Source of the DNA: JBBIJO01 sp037445895
Lineage (GTDB): Bacteria > Bacteroidota > Ignavibacteria > Kapaibacteriales > UBA2268
DNA: 64,000 nt
Direction of reading: 5' to 3'
Assembly (NCBI GenBank): GCA_037445895.1
Contig: JBBIJO010000014.1
Location: 1-64,000, forward strand
The notes under the pieces were generated by a model. It did not search any database, was not told the origin of the DNA, and saw only the letters and a program-made list of their open reading frames with translations. Below, piece by piece: positions 27,590 through 36,073 of this stretch. A program made the position numbers and the translations under genes. The first letter of the stretch is position 1. Each line of letters starts with the position of its first letter.

Positions 27590-28375
27590 TTATTGTCCAA
27601 TGAAATTAGGTTTCCGTTTTTCGAGAAACGCAAGCGTCCCTTCCTTGAAGTCTTGGGTTGCACAAATGCGGCCAAACATTCTACTTTCGAATTCCAAACC
27701 TTCGGCTAACTGCATATAATCGGATGCCATTACGCATTCAATTCCAGCAGAAACCGCAAGCATCCCCTTCGAAAGGACAAGTTCAACAAATTCAATGGTT
27801 TTAGGAATAAGTTCTTCGGCAGAGAAAACTTTGTTGACAAGGCCAATTTTTTCCGCTTCGAATGCATCGATTGTTCGCCCCGAAATTATTAATTCAAGTG
27901 CTTTTGCCTTGCCAACTAATCTCGACAAACGCTGAGTTGCCCCGTAGCCCGGGATAATCCCAAGATTTACCTCCGGCTGACCAAATTTTGCATTTTCGCT
28001 GGCAAAGCGTATATGGCAAGCCATTGCAAGTTCGCAACCACCCCCAAGCGCAAAGCCATTTACCGCAGCAATTACCGGTATGCGCAGCCTTTCCAATCGA
28101 TGCATAACTTTCGAACCGTGTTGAGAAAACAACCTACCTTTCGCTTCGCTGGCAGATTCGTGAAGTTCATTAATATCGGCACCAGCAGCAAATGCTTTGT
28201 TGCCAGAGCCAGTCAGAATCACCGCTTTAATTTCTGTATCGAGTTCAATTTGACCAACTGTATCGTCGAGTTCATCGAAAAGTTGCAAATTAAGCGCATT
28301 GAGTTTATCGGGACGGTTTAAAGTAATGATACAGAAATTCTTTTGCCTTTCAAAAATAATCGTTCCGAATTCCAT
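27590..28375 (-). CDS. Enoyl-CoA hydratase/isomerase family protein
   Basis: A 261-residue crotonase. The oxyanion-hole segments FAAGADINELHE and AAVNGFALGGGCELAMACHI are intact and the catalytic-glutamate region FGQPEVNLGIIPGYGATQRL is present, including the glutamates of a true hydratase. It probably hydrates trans-2-enoyl-CoA in fatty-acid or amino-acid degradation. It is 25 bases upstream of the Mrr gene on the same strand, with no evident functional link. Confidence 0.9.
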   Translation of the reverse strand: MEFGTIIFERQKNFCIITLNRPDKLNALNLQLFDELDDTVGQIELDTEIKAVILTGSGNKAFAAGADINELHESASEAKGRLFSQHGSKVMHRLERLRIPVIAAVNGFALGGGCELAMACHIRFASENAKFGQPEVNLGIIPGYGATQRLSRLVGKAKALELIISGRTIDAFEAEKIGLVNKVFSAEELIPKTIEFVELVLSKGMLAVSAGIECVMASDYMQLAEGLEFESRMFGRICATQDFKEGTLAFLEKRKPNFIGQ

Positions 28376-28678
28376 AATTTCCTTTCACATTTTTTAAAAC
28401 ACACAAATTTATAAATTTATTTCGAAGGAAAGAAATTTTACACTACTTTGTTGTTTTAATAAAAAATATTAATTTCGTATCACATTCGGCAGTTGTTCGA
28501 TTTAGCATTTGGCAAAAAATGCAAATTTGGTTATGATTGACGTTACTTACATACTTACAATAGAATAGAATTAGGCACTATAGGCACAAGAAGTTGTTTT
28601 TGTCCGGCCCCCTCTCTTTGCAGAGCAAAAATTAAATCGACGAATCAATTTATAGTCAGTTAAAATTAGATTAGTTAT
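28376..28678. other. 303-base divergent intergenic region
   Basis: It separates the hydratase and kinase genes and must contain both promoters. A direct repeat TAGGCAC (28572-28578 and 28581-28587, 9-bp period) lies about 90 bases before the kinase start and could be a regulator site. Nothing else is recognised. Confidence 0.35.
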
Positions 28679-30784
28679 ATGAAGATTCGATTGAATGGCT
28701 TCTTTTCGAAAAAGAATCACGTATTCATTTTAACCTCGATTGTGTCTTTGATGTTGATAGTCGCTGCATACTTTTACCATAGACACTCTACAAGCGAGAT
28801 AGCCCAAATCAAAGGGAACGAACTGCGAGCAATTGCCGACTCGAAAATATACCAAATAGTTCGTTGGAATTATGAACTAAATAGTAATGCAAAAATATTA
28901 TCCACATCGCCCTTTTTTGTTGCTGCTGTCGAAAAATGGCTTAACAATAAAAATAATGTTCAGTTAGCAAAGGATATTATCTTGCGCCTCGAACTATTGC
29001 GTAAAAAGTTTGCATCCATTTCGTTGAATACTCCAAGCGGAAAGCTTCTGCTGGTCGTCCGAACTGATTCGACCAAACCAAATTGCGTTTTTCCCGAATT
29101 CATAAAACAAGCAATTGCACAAAACAAAATTACCTCTACGGATTTTTACTTTTGTGGGTTACACAATACTGTCCATTACGACGTTGTAGCTCCGATATTC
29201 AATGCGAGCAACGAAGCCATTGCTGTTGTGGTGTTGCGTATCGACCCGACTTCATACTTTTACCCGATAATTCAAACTTGGCCCATACCGAGCAAATCAT
29301 CGGAAACTTTTGTAGTTAAGAAAGATGGCGATAGTATCCTATACCTAAACGAACTTAGGCACCGAAAAGGGAAGCCTTTCACTTTCCGATTGCCGTTGAG
29401 TAATGTAGAGTTACCTGCTGCTCAGGTAGTAATGGGGAAGCGAGGTTTCGTCGTCGGGAAAGATTATCGTGGAGTTGATGTTATCGCTTATATGGATACT
29501 ATTCCTGGAACAAATTGGTTTATGGTAGCAAAAGTCGATAAAGACGAGATATTTGCCGAACTCAAATTCCGCAATATTATTACCACCTTTTTTGTTCTCT
29601 CTTTAATCGTAATGCTCTCGATAGGAATGGTATTTGTTTACAATTACCGACAGAAGAACACTTATAAAGCCTTATACGAAAAAATACAACATCTATACAA
29701 TATTCTCGATAGGACGGGACGAATGGCTAAAGTTGGCGGTTGGGAATTCAATGCCGGAACGTTCGAAGGAACTTGGACTGCCGAAACTGCCCGTATTCAC
29801 GATTTGGAACCCGACGAGCCTACAAATGCCGAAAAGGGACTAACTTTTTATTATGGAGAATCCAAAGAAAAAATTACCAAAGCCGTAGATGATGCAATTC
29901 ACAAAGGGATTGGATACAATTTGGAATTGGAAATGATTTCGGCGAAGGGAGTTAGAAAGTGGGTCCACACAATCGGTGTCCCAATTGTTGAAAATGGTAA
30001 AACAGTTCGAATCGAAGGGGTGTTCCAAGACATTACAGAACGCAAACAACTGATTGCAGATTTAATAAAAGCAAAGGAAAAAGCCGAAGAGAGCGATAAA
30101 CTTAAAACAGCCATTCTGATGAATATGAGCCACGAGATTCGCACTCCTTTGAACGGGATTCTTGGATTCGCCCAAGTTTTGAGCAACCCTGATTTACCAC
30201 GCGATAAAATTTTAGAATATTCCAACCTTATATATCAAAGCGGCTCGCGCTTGCTCAATCTTTTGAATAATGTAATGACTTTGTCGAGAATCGAGACTGG
30301 CTCCGAAGAAATTATTGTATCTGCTTTTAATGTCAATACATTGCTCGAAGAAGTATGCGAGCAATACATCGGTGATGCGCAAAGCAAAGGCATCGAAATG
30401 AGCCTTGCAGTTCCTACCGACTCTGATTCTGTTAATATTATCTCGGATAGATTCAAAGTTGGGCAGATACTTTCCAATCTTCTGAGTAATGCAGTAAAGT
30501 TCACAGAAAAAGGCAGTATCGAAGTTGGATATTCAACCGAGCCGAGTTCGATAAAATTTTTTGTCAAAGATACGGGGATTGGAATACCACAAGAATACCA
30601 ACAGGCAATCTTCGAACGCTTCGTTCAAGTTGATATGTCATTATCGCGTGGTTACGAAGGGGCTGGTTTAGGTTTACCCATATCCAAAGGATTAGTCAAA
30701 TTGCTTGGCGGCACCTTATGGGTAGAATCCGAACCAAATGAAGGCTCGACTTTTTATTTCACTATACCTATTCAACCAAAATAA
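28679..30784 (+). CDS. PAS-domain hybrid-free sensor histidine kinase
   Basis: A 701-residue membrane kinase. It has an N-terminal helix (VFILTSIVSLMLIVAAYFY), an extracytoplasmic sensor of about 260 residues, a second helix (TTFFVLSLIVMLSIGMVFVY), a PAS domain (about 345-465, VGGWEFNAG to GVFQDITERK), a HisKA with the phospho-acceptor in MSHEIRTPLNG, and an HATPase_c with N box LSNLLSNAVKF, G1 DTGIGIP and G2 GAGLGLPISKG. No receiver domain follows and no response regulator is adjacent, so the partner is unlinked. The ligand is unknown. Confidence 0.9.
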   Translation: MKIRLNGFFSKKNHVFILTSIVSLMLIVAAYFYHRHSTSEIAQIKGNELRAIADSKIYQIVRWNYELNSNAKILSTSPFFVAAVEKWLNNKNNVQLAKDIILRLELLRKKFASISLNTPSGKLLLVVRTDSTKPNCVFPEFIKQAIAQNKITSTDFYFCGLHNTVHYDVVAPIFNASNEAIAVVVLRIDPTSYFYPIIQTWPIPSKSSETFVVKKDGDSILYLNELRHRKGKPFTFRLPLSNVELPAAQVVMGKRGFVVGKDYRGVDVIAYMDTIPGTNWFMVAKVDKDEIFAELKFRNIITTFFVLSLIVMLSIGMVFVYNYRQKNTYKALYEKIQHLYNILDRTGRMAKVGGWEFNAGTFEGTWTAETARIHDLEPDEPTNAEKGLTFYYGESKEKITKAVDDAIHKGIGYNLELEMISAKGVRKWVHTIGVPIVENGKTVRIEGVFQDITERKQLIADLIKAKEKAEESDKLKTAILMNMSHEIRTPLNGILGFAQVLSNPDLPRDKILEYSNLIYQSGSRLLNLLNNVMTLSRIETGSEEIIVSAFNVNTLLEEVCEQYIGDAQSKGIEMSLAVPTDSDSVNIISDRFKVGQILSNLLSNAVKFTEKGSIEVGYSTEPSSIKFFVKDTGIGIPQEYQQAIFERFVQVDMSLSRGYEGAGLGLPISKGLVKLLGGTLWVESEPNEGSTFYFTIPIQPK

Positions 30785-30961
30785 TCTGCGAGCAAAAAAG
30801 TTTCGATTGTTAGCAGCTTTTGCTTATCTTTCTTTTTATTCCCTATGTGTTGGGAATAATTAAAACAACAATATTTATACAAAACAAATCGTTTAGGTAT
30901 GAAAAATGAACATAAAGCATATTTTGCAAATCGAATTATGGATAATTTTATGGTGTAAAAA

Positions 30962-31492
30962 ATGTTAACAAAAACCGCAGAAGAATTAATGATTCCTTTG
31001 CATAAATACCCCAACATTCCGAAATGGTTTACGATTCGACAAGCTATCCAATTAATTCAAGATTACGAAATCGAAATAAACGGAAAGAAATCGTTGCCGC
31101 GTGCAGTTCTTGTAACCGACGAAGACTACAAGATAGTTGGAATGATTCGGCGCCGCGATATACTACGTGGGCTCGAGCCGCGTGGTTTTTTCGGTCGAAG
31201 AGTCCACCATCCAAAGTATTATTTCGATATTGAACCCGATTTGAACCTCGTCGAAGCAGCATTCGACCACCTTGCCAACAGATGCTTAAAACAAGCCGAT
31301 GAACCTGTTGCCAACTATATGGTTCCTATTGAACATACTGTAAATTACAGCGACCATATTTTGAAAATCATTTACCTCATTGATTTGACCAATTCGAGCC
31401 TTCTCCCGGTAGTCAAAGGGGACGAAGTCATAGGAATAGTCCGAACAGTTGAAGTTTTGGACGAAATAGCAAAAATGTTGAATATCGAATAA
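30962..31492 (+). CDS. CBS-domain protein
   Basis: A 176-residue protein formed by a CBS pair: IPKWFTIRQAIQLIQDYEIE with RAVLVTDEDYKIVGMIRRRD, then VANYMVPIEHTVNYSDHILK with LLPVVKGDEVIGIVRTVEVL. CBS pairs bind adenine nucleotides or SAM and regulate partner proteins. It lies 7 bases upstream of the DASS permease, so it may gate or report on that transporter according to energy state. Confidence 0.85.
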   Translation: MLTKTAEELMIPLHKYPNIPKWFTIRQAIQLIQDYEIEINGKKSLPRAVLVTDEDYKIVGMIRRRDILRGLEPRGFFGRRVHHPKYYFDIEPDLNLVEAAFDHLANRCLKQADEPVANYMVPIEHTVNYSDHILKIIYLIDLTNSSLLPVVKGDEVIGIVRTVEVLDEIAKMLNIE

Positions 31493-31499
31493 AAAATTT

Positions 31500-33038
31500 A
31501 TGGTTAAAAATTCCAAACCGAAAGCAAACAATCGAACCTTCGCAACGAAAAAGCTTTTCTTGAAAGAAAAACCGAAAAAAGTCATCGATACAAAACGACT
31601 ATTTTTTATGGTTTTGGGGGTTCTTTGCTTTGTAGTATTTTATTTTCTTCCTCAAATTCCCGATGTTACCGACCCGCTAGGACAGAAGTTTGCTTTGACT
31701 AATCAGGGCAAAATGGCAATAGGATTGTTCATTTGGGCTGGAATCTGGTGGGTTTTCGAAGTTGTCCCAATCGGAGTAACTTCGATAGCAATAGGTGTTG
31801 TTCAAGTTCTATTTTTGATACGAGAGCCGAGGGTTGTTTTCACCGACTTTTTCGACCCAAGCGTTTGGTTTATTTTTGGTTCTCTTGTTATTGGGCTTTC
31901 TTTCCAAAGAACGGGGATAACGCAACGAATTACTTACGCGATGCTGCGCGCTGTGGGCGAAAGAACTCGGTTAATTTATCTTGGCACCTTCGTTATTATT
32001 GCAGTTCTTACTTTAATTATGGCACACACCGCCGTCGCCGCTGCTGTTTACCCAATCCTTATGACAATTCACGCACTATATGAGGAAACCGACAAACCAA
32101 CAAAATTTGGTAAAGGGCTTTTCATCGGTATGGCATATACTGCTGGTGCTGGGAGTATTGTTACGCTCCTCGGTTCGGCACGTGCCCCAGCCGCAATTGG
32201 ATTTTTTAAGCAAATTACGTCGGCTCCCGGAATGGCTGGACGCGAAATTTCTTTCTCCGAATTAAGCTACTATTTGTTTCCTATTGGGTGGCTAATGATT
32301 CTGCTTATATGGCTGTTTATTTCCTTTGTTTACAAACCCGAAAAATCAAAAATCGACGGACTTCGCGAACGAGTTGCATTCCTTTCGGAAAGGCTTGGGA
32401 AAATTACTCGGCAGGAAATCATCACTCTTTCGGTTGTGCTTGGAGCCGTAGCATTACTGATTATTCGTTCTTTCGTTCCAGAATTGAAATTTCTCGATAA
32501 AAGTGCCATAATGCTTATTCCAACAATTTTATTATTTTTGATGAACATACTTACCATAAAAGACCTCGAAGAAATTCCTTGGAATATAATACTGTTGTTC
32601 GGCGGAGCGATGTGTATTGGTTTCTGTCTTTGGCAAACTGGAGCGGCGAACTGGCTCGCTGTCAATTGGCTTTCGTGGTTCCAAAAAGCACCCGCATTGG
32701 TATTTATCATTTCAATTGCAACCCTTGTTTTAATTTTGACAAATTTCATTATGAATGTTGCTGCAATTGCTATCACTTTGCCTATTTCGCTTGTGGTAGG
32801 GAAATATCTTGGAGTTGCTCCCGAGGTGATTTTGTTTGCTTCGTTGGTAACTGCTGGAATGCCATTCATATTGCTAATTGGAGCAGCACCAAACGCAATC
32901 GCCTACGAAAGCAAGCAATTTTCGAGTGGGGAGTTCTTCAAAAACGGCATAATAATAAGTATTGTCCTGCTTTTGGTGCTTACAATGTTTGTCGCTCTCA
33001 TTTGGCCTATGATGGGAATGCCGGTCCTACATAGATAA
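31500..33038 (+). CDS. DASS (SLC13) family anion permease, candidate sulfate importer
   Basis: A 512-residue membrane protein with roughly 11-12 hydrophobic helices. The family features are IGLFIWAGIWWVFEVVPIGV near the N-terminus, the paired re-entrant regions around TLLGSARAPAAIGFF and LIGAAPNAIAYESKQFSS, and the C-terminal end of the transport domain. DASS carriers couple Na+ or H+ to sulfate, dicarboxylates or citrate. The first of the two substrate-site motifs lacks the usual S-N-T, so substrate and ion specificity are open. A sulfate role is inferred from the sat/apr/dsr locus on the same window and the CBS partner. Confidence 0.8.
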   Translation: MVKNSKPKANNRTFATKKLFLKEKPKKVIDTKRLFFMVLGVLCFVVFYFLPQIPDVTDPLGQKFALTNQGKMAIGLFIWAGIWWVFEVVPIGVTSIAIGVVQVLFLIREPRVVFTDFFDPSVWFIFGSLVIGLSFQRTGITQRITYAMLRAVGERTRLIYLGTFVIIAVLTLIMAHTAVAAAVYPILMTIHALYEETDKPTKFGKGLFIGMAYTAGAGSIVTLLGSARAPAAIGFFKQITSAPGMAGREISFSELSYYLFPIGWLMILLIWLFISFVYKPEKSKIDGLRERVAFLSERLGKITRQEIITLSVVLGAVALLIIRSFVPELKFLDKSAIMLIPTILLFLMNILTIKDLEEIPWNIILLFGGAMCIGFCLWQTGAANWLAVNWLSWFQKAPALVFIISIATLVLILTNFIMNVAAIAITLPISLVVGKYLGVAPEVILFASLVTAGMPFILLIGAAPNAIAYESKQFSSGEFFKNGIIISIVLLLVLTMFVALIWPMMGMPVLHR

Positions 33039-33181
33039 AAAGCAAGCGGCATACAAAAAAACATAATTTTATACTCTCGTAATATACCGAGTTTTCCACT
33101 CTTTGCTCGCCTCGTCATTCTTTCATTACCTTCTACTACAAAAGTAAGAAGAATACACAATAGTTAAATAGTTAAGATATT

Positions 33182-34252
33182 CTAAGTAGTTGTTCGATAA
33201 TACCAATCGACAACTCTTTGTATTCCTTCTTCCAGCGATGTCTTTGCTTCCCAACCAAGCGACCTTACTTTGGAAATGTCGAGCAATTTTTGCGGCGTTC
33301 CGTCTGGCTTTGTCGAATCGAATTCAATCGCGCCGTCGAAACCTACGACCGACTGAACTAATCGGGCAAGCTCGGTAATTGAAATATCGCGACCAACTCC
33401 AATGTTCACAAACGGTTCTACGTCTCTGCCAGAATAGTTTTCCATAATGAAAACACAAGCATCGGCAAGATCTCCGACGTAAAGAAATTCTCGCAATGCT
33501 TTGCCAGTTCCCCAAAGAAGAACCTTATCGGGGAAAATACCAAGTTCCGCCAATCCAGCAATAATCGATTGTTCGGATTTCGAGGCGATTTTCTTTTCCA
33601 ATCCAAATCCAAGCGGACGAAGAGAAATATCTTTGTAAATATATTCAAAATTGTTTTCGTTCAAAGCCTTGGCAAGTATGAATTTGCGAATCAATGCGGG
33701 AAGAACGTGCGAGGTTTCAAGGTTGAAGTTGTCCTGTTCTCCATATAAATTTGTAGGCATAACAGACATAAAGTTCGTCCCATATTGGGAATTATATGCT
33801 AAACAAAGTTTAATTGCCGTAATTTTTGCGATTGCATAGGGCTCGTTCGTAGGTTCTAATGCGCCTGTTAAAAGATATTCTTCTTTCAATGGTTGAGAAG
33901 CAAATTTAGGATAGATACACGAAGAGCCAAGATTCAATAACTTTTCGACGCCAAATTTATAGGCAGAATGAATAACATTAAGGGCAATTGCAAGATTATC
34001 GTAGATGAATTCGGCTCGATACGTATTGTTAGCATAGATTCCTCCAACTTTTGCTGCGGCAAGAAAGACATACTTTGGGCGAACCGACTCGAAGAATTTT
34101 TCGACATCGCTTTGACGTCGCAGGTCGAGTTCTTGTCTTGTTGGAGTTATCAAGTTGAGGTATCCTTTCTGGCGAAGTTGCTTGACTATTGTGGAACCGA
34201 CGAGCCCACGACCGCCAGCCACAAATATTTTCGCATTTTTATCAAATTTCAT
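33182..34252 (-). CDS. fcl: GDP-L-fucose synthase
   Basis: A 356-residue SDR enzyme with FVAGGRGLVGSTIVKQL (NAD(P)-binding), the catalytic Y-x3-K in EPYAIAKITAIKLC, and LGSSCIYPKFASQPLKE. It is longer than the usual 310-325 residues owing to an insert of about 45 residues (around FEYIYKDISLRPLGFG), a form that is normal in Bacteroidota. It converts GDP-4-keto-6-deoxymannose to GDP-L-fucose. Its start overlaps the end of gmd by 11 bases, making a two-gene pathway. Confidence 0.95.
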   Translation of the reverse strand: MKFDKNAKIFVAGGRGLVGSTIVKQLRQKGYLNLITPTRQELDLRRQSDVEKFFESVRPKYVFLAAAKVGGIYANNTYRAEFIYDNLAIALNVIHSAYKFGVEKLLNLGSSCIYPKFASQPLKEEYLLTGALEPTNEPYAIAKITAIKLCLAYNSQYGTNFMSVMPTNLYGEQDNFNLETSHVLPALIRKFILAKALNENNFEYIYKDISLRPLGFGLEKKIASKSEQSIIAGLAELGIFPDKVLLWGTGKALREFLYVGDLADACVFIMENYSGRDVEPFVNIGVGRDISITELARLVQSVVGFDGAIEFDSTKPDGTPQKLLDISKVRSLGWEAKTSLEEGIQRVVDWYYRTTT

Positions 34253-35399
34253 TCTTAATTTTCTCTAAATTCGAAAACTTATGTTCCGTCCAGCCAATCC
34301 CTTTCTGCTTGGCAATCATATATCCTTCGAGTTTGGGCCGAAGATTTACTTCGAGCAAATCGTAGTCAACCATAATTTTTACTAAATCGCCGAAGTTGAT
34401 TTTCGGACTCCATTTCAAAACTTCTTTTGCTTTCGAGGGGTCGGCACAAAGGGAATTAACCTCTGTTGGACGGAAATATCGTTCTTTCAGTTCGACAATT
34501 ACTTGCCCCAACGAGATAATCCCACTCCATTTCGTATCGTAACTTTTTATAATTCCTTTCTCATTTAATCCCGTGCCTTCCCATCCAATTTCAATGTCGC
34601 AATACTCAAGGGCTTTTTGGATAAATTCGCGAACACTATGGCTTTCGCCAGTTCCAATGACAAAGTCGTCGGGTTCGTCGTGTTGAAGTATTTCCCACAT
34701 TGATTGAACGTATTCAGGGGCAAATCCCCAATCACGTTGGGCATCGAGATTTCCCAGAAACAATTTTTTTTGCCTTCCCGCAAGGATGTTCGAAATGCCC
34801 CGCGTAATTTTACGGGTGACGAAAATCTCGCCCCGCCGAGGTGATTCATGATTGAAAAGTATTCCATTCGAAGCAAATATCCCGTAAGCTTTCCGATAAT
34901 TTACGACCATCCAAAAAGAGTATAATTTGGAAATTGCATAGGGACTTTGTGGAACAAATGCGGATTTTTCGTTTTGTGGTGGAGGGGTAGCGCCAAAAAG
35001 CTCCGAAGAGGAGGCTTGGTAGAACTTTGTTCGGACTCCGCTGCGCCGAATTGCTTCGAGAATCCTCGTGGTACCCAAACCTGTAATATTCCCTGTGTAT
35101 TCCGGCAAATCGAAAGAAACTCGAACATGGCTTTGGGCTCCAAGGTGGTAAATTTCATCGGGCTGAATATTGTAAATTAGCTCCGTAAGGATTCCGGAAT
35201 CGGAAAGGTCGCCATAGTGCAAACGCAAACGAGATTCGGGATGCTCAGTTGGGTCGAGATATATATGCTCAATGCGATGGGTGTTGAATGTGCTTGCTCG
35301 CCTGATAATTCCATGAACCTCGTAGCCTTTCGAGAGCAGAAATTCCGCAAGATAAGAACCATCCTGCCCCGTTATTCCTGTTATTAATGCTTTTTTCAT
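34242..35399 (-). CDS. gmd: GDP-mannose 4,6-dehydratase
   Basis: A 385-residue SDR enzyme with ALITGITGQDGSYLAEFLL, the family-typical EVHGIIRRASTFNTHRIEHI and catalytic SPYAISKLYSFWMVV. It makes GDP-4-keto-6-deoxy-D-mannose, the substrate of Fcl encoded just downstream. Together they supply GDP-fucose for surface glycans. Confidence 0.96.
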   Translation of the reverse strand: MKKALITGITGQDGSYLAEFLLSKGYEVHGIIRRASTFNTHRIEHIYLDPTEHPESRLRLHYGDLSDSGILTELIYNIQPDEIYHLGAQSHVRVSFDLPEYTGNITGLGTTRILEAIRRSGVRTKFYQASSSELFGATPPPQNEKSAFVPQSPYAISKLYSFWMVVNYRKAYGIFASNGILFNHESPRRGEIFVTRKITRGISNILAGRQKKLFLGNLDAQRDWGFAPEYVQSMWEILQHDEPDDFVIGTGESHSVREFIQKALEYCDIEIGWEGTGLNEKGIIKSYDTKWSGIISLGQVIVELKERYFRPTEVNSLCADPSKAKEVLKWSPKINFGDLVKIMVDYDLLEVNLRPKLEGYMIAKQKGIGWTEHKFSNLEKIKNEI

Positions 35400-35468
35400 T
35401 CTTTATTTTTTATAAATTACTTTTTTGCAATTTCGAGTTCTACGAATTTCAAAAATAAGAGAATTATA

Positions 35469-36071
35469 ATGAATTTAGTATTTTTAATTGTTATTTATCT
35501 TTTGGGAATAAGATATATCGCCAAAGGCGACGAAATAATCATCGATAGCGATATGTCGTTCGACGAAGCAGTCCGAGGCACTTCGGCGCCAAAAGAAATC
35601 ATCGATTCCCTCGCGTTGCTCGATGTTACATACTATTCAACCGATGGGAAACTCCACAAAGGACAACTAATCGTCCATAAAGCGCTTGCCCGTGAAATCG
35701 AAGAAATATTTGAACTCATTAAACAAATCAAATTCCCAATTGCCAAAGTAATTCCGATTGTTGAATACGGCTGGTCCGACGAAAAATCGATGGAAGAAAA
35801 CAACACTTCCTCGTTCAACTATCGCACTATCGCAGGAACAAACCGTCTGTCTTTGCACTCTTATGGAAAAGCAATTGATATTAACCCTTTGTTCAACCCC
35901 GTAATTCATAATGATGGTAAATTATCACCTAACAAAGCACGATACGATATTTCACAGCCCGGAACTTTCACCGAAGAACATCCCATTGTTCAAAAATTTA
36001 TCCAACTTGGATGGCGTTGGGGAGGTAAATTCAACCAATACAAGGACTACCATCACTTCGATAAACCGTAA
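35469..36071 (+). CDS. M15-family peptidase (L-Ala-D-Glu endopeptidase/carboxypeptidase-like)
   Basis: A 200-residue M15 (VanY-like) zinc peptidase. The N-terminus carries one hydrophobic segment (LVFLIVIYLLGIRYIA), so it is secreted or anchored. The metal-binding pattern is HSYGKAIDINP (H-x6-D) and the second site is DYHHFDK near the end. It probably trims peptidoglycan peptides. It ends two bases before the start of the helicase-nuclease gene, so they are co-transcribed. Confidence 0.85.
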   Translation: MNLVFLIVIYLLGIRYIAKGDEIIIDSDMSFDEAVRGTSAPKEIIDSLALLDVTYYSTDGKLHKGQLIVHKALAREIEEIFELIKQIKFPIAKVIPIVEYGWSDEKSMEENNTSSFNYRTIAGTNRLSLHSYGKAIDINPLFNPVIHNDGKLSPNKARYDISQPGTFTEEHPIVQKFIQLGWRWGGKFNQYKDYHHFDKP

Positions 36072-36073
36072 AT

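Noticed and set aside
30837..30858. TATTCCC/GGGAATA hairpin after the histidine kinase gene
   Set aside because: No T-run on the plus strand, so terminator function is not supported.
30899..30958. 19-codon ORF just ahead of the CBS gene
   Set aside because: AT-rich and very short, with AGG too close to the ATG; no evidence of coding.
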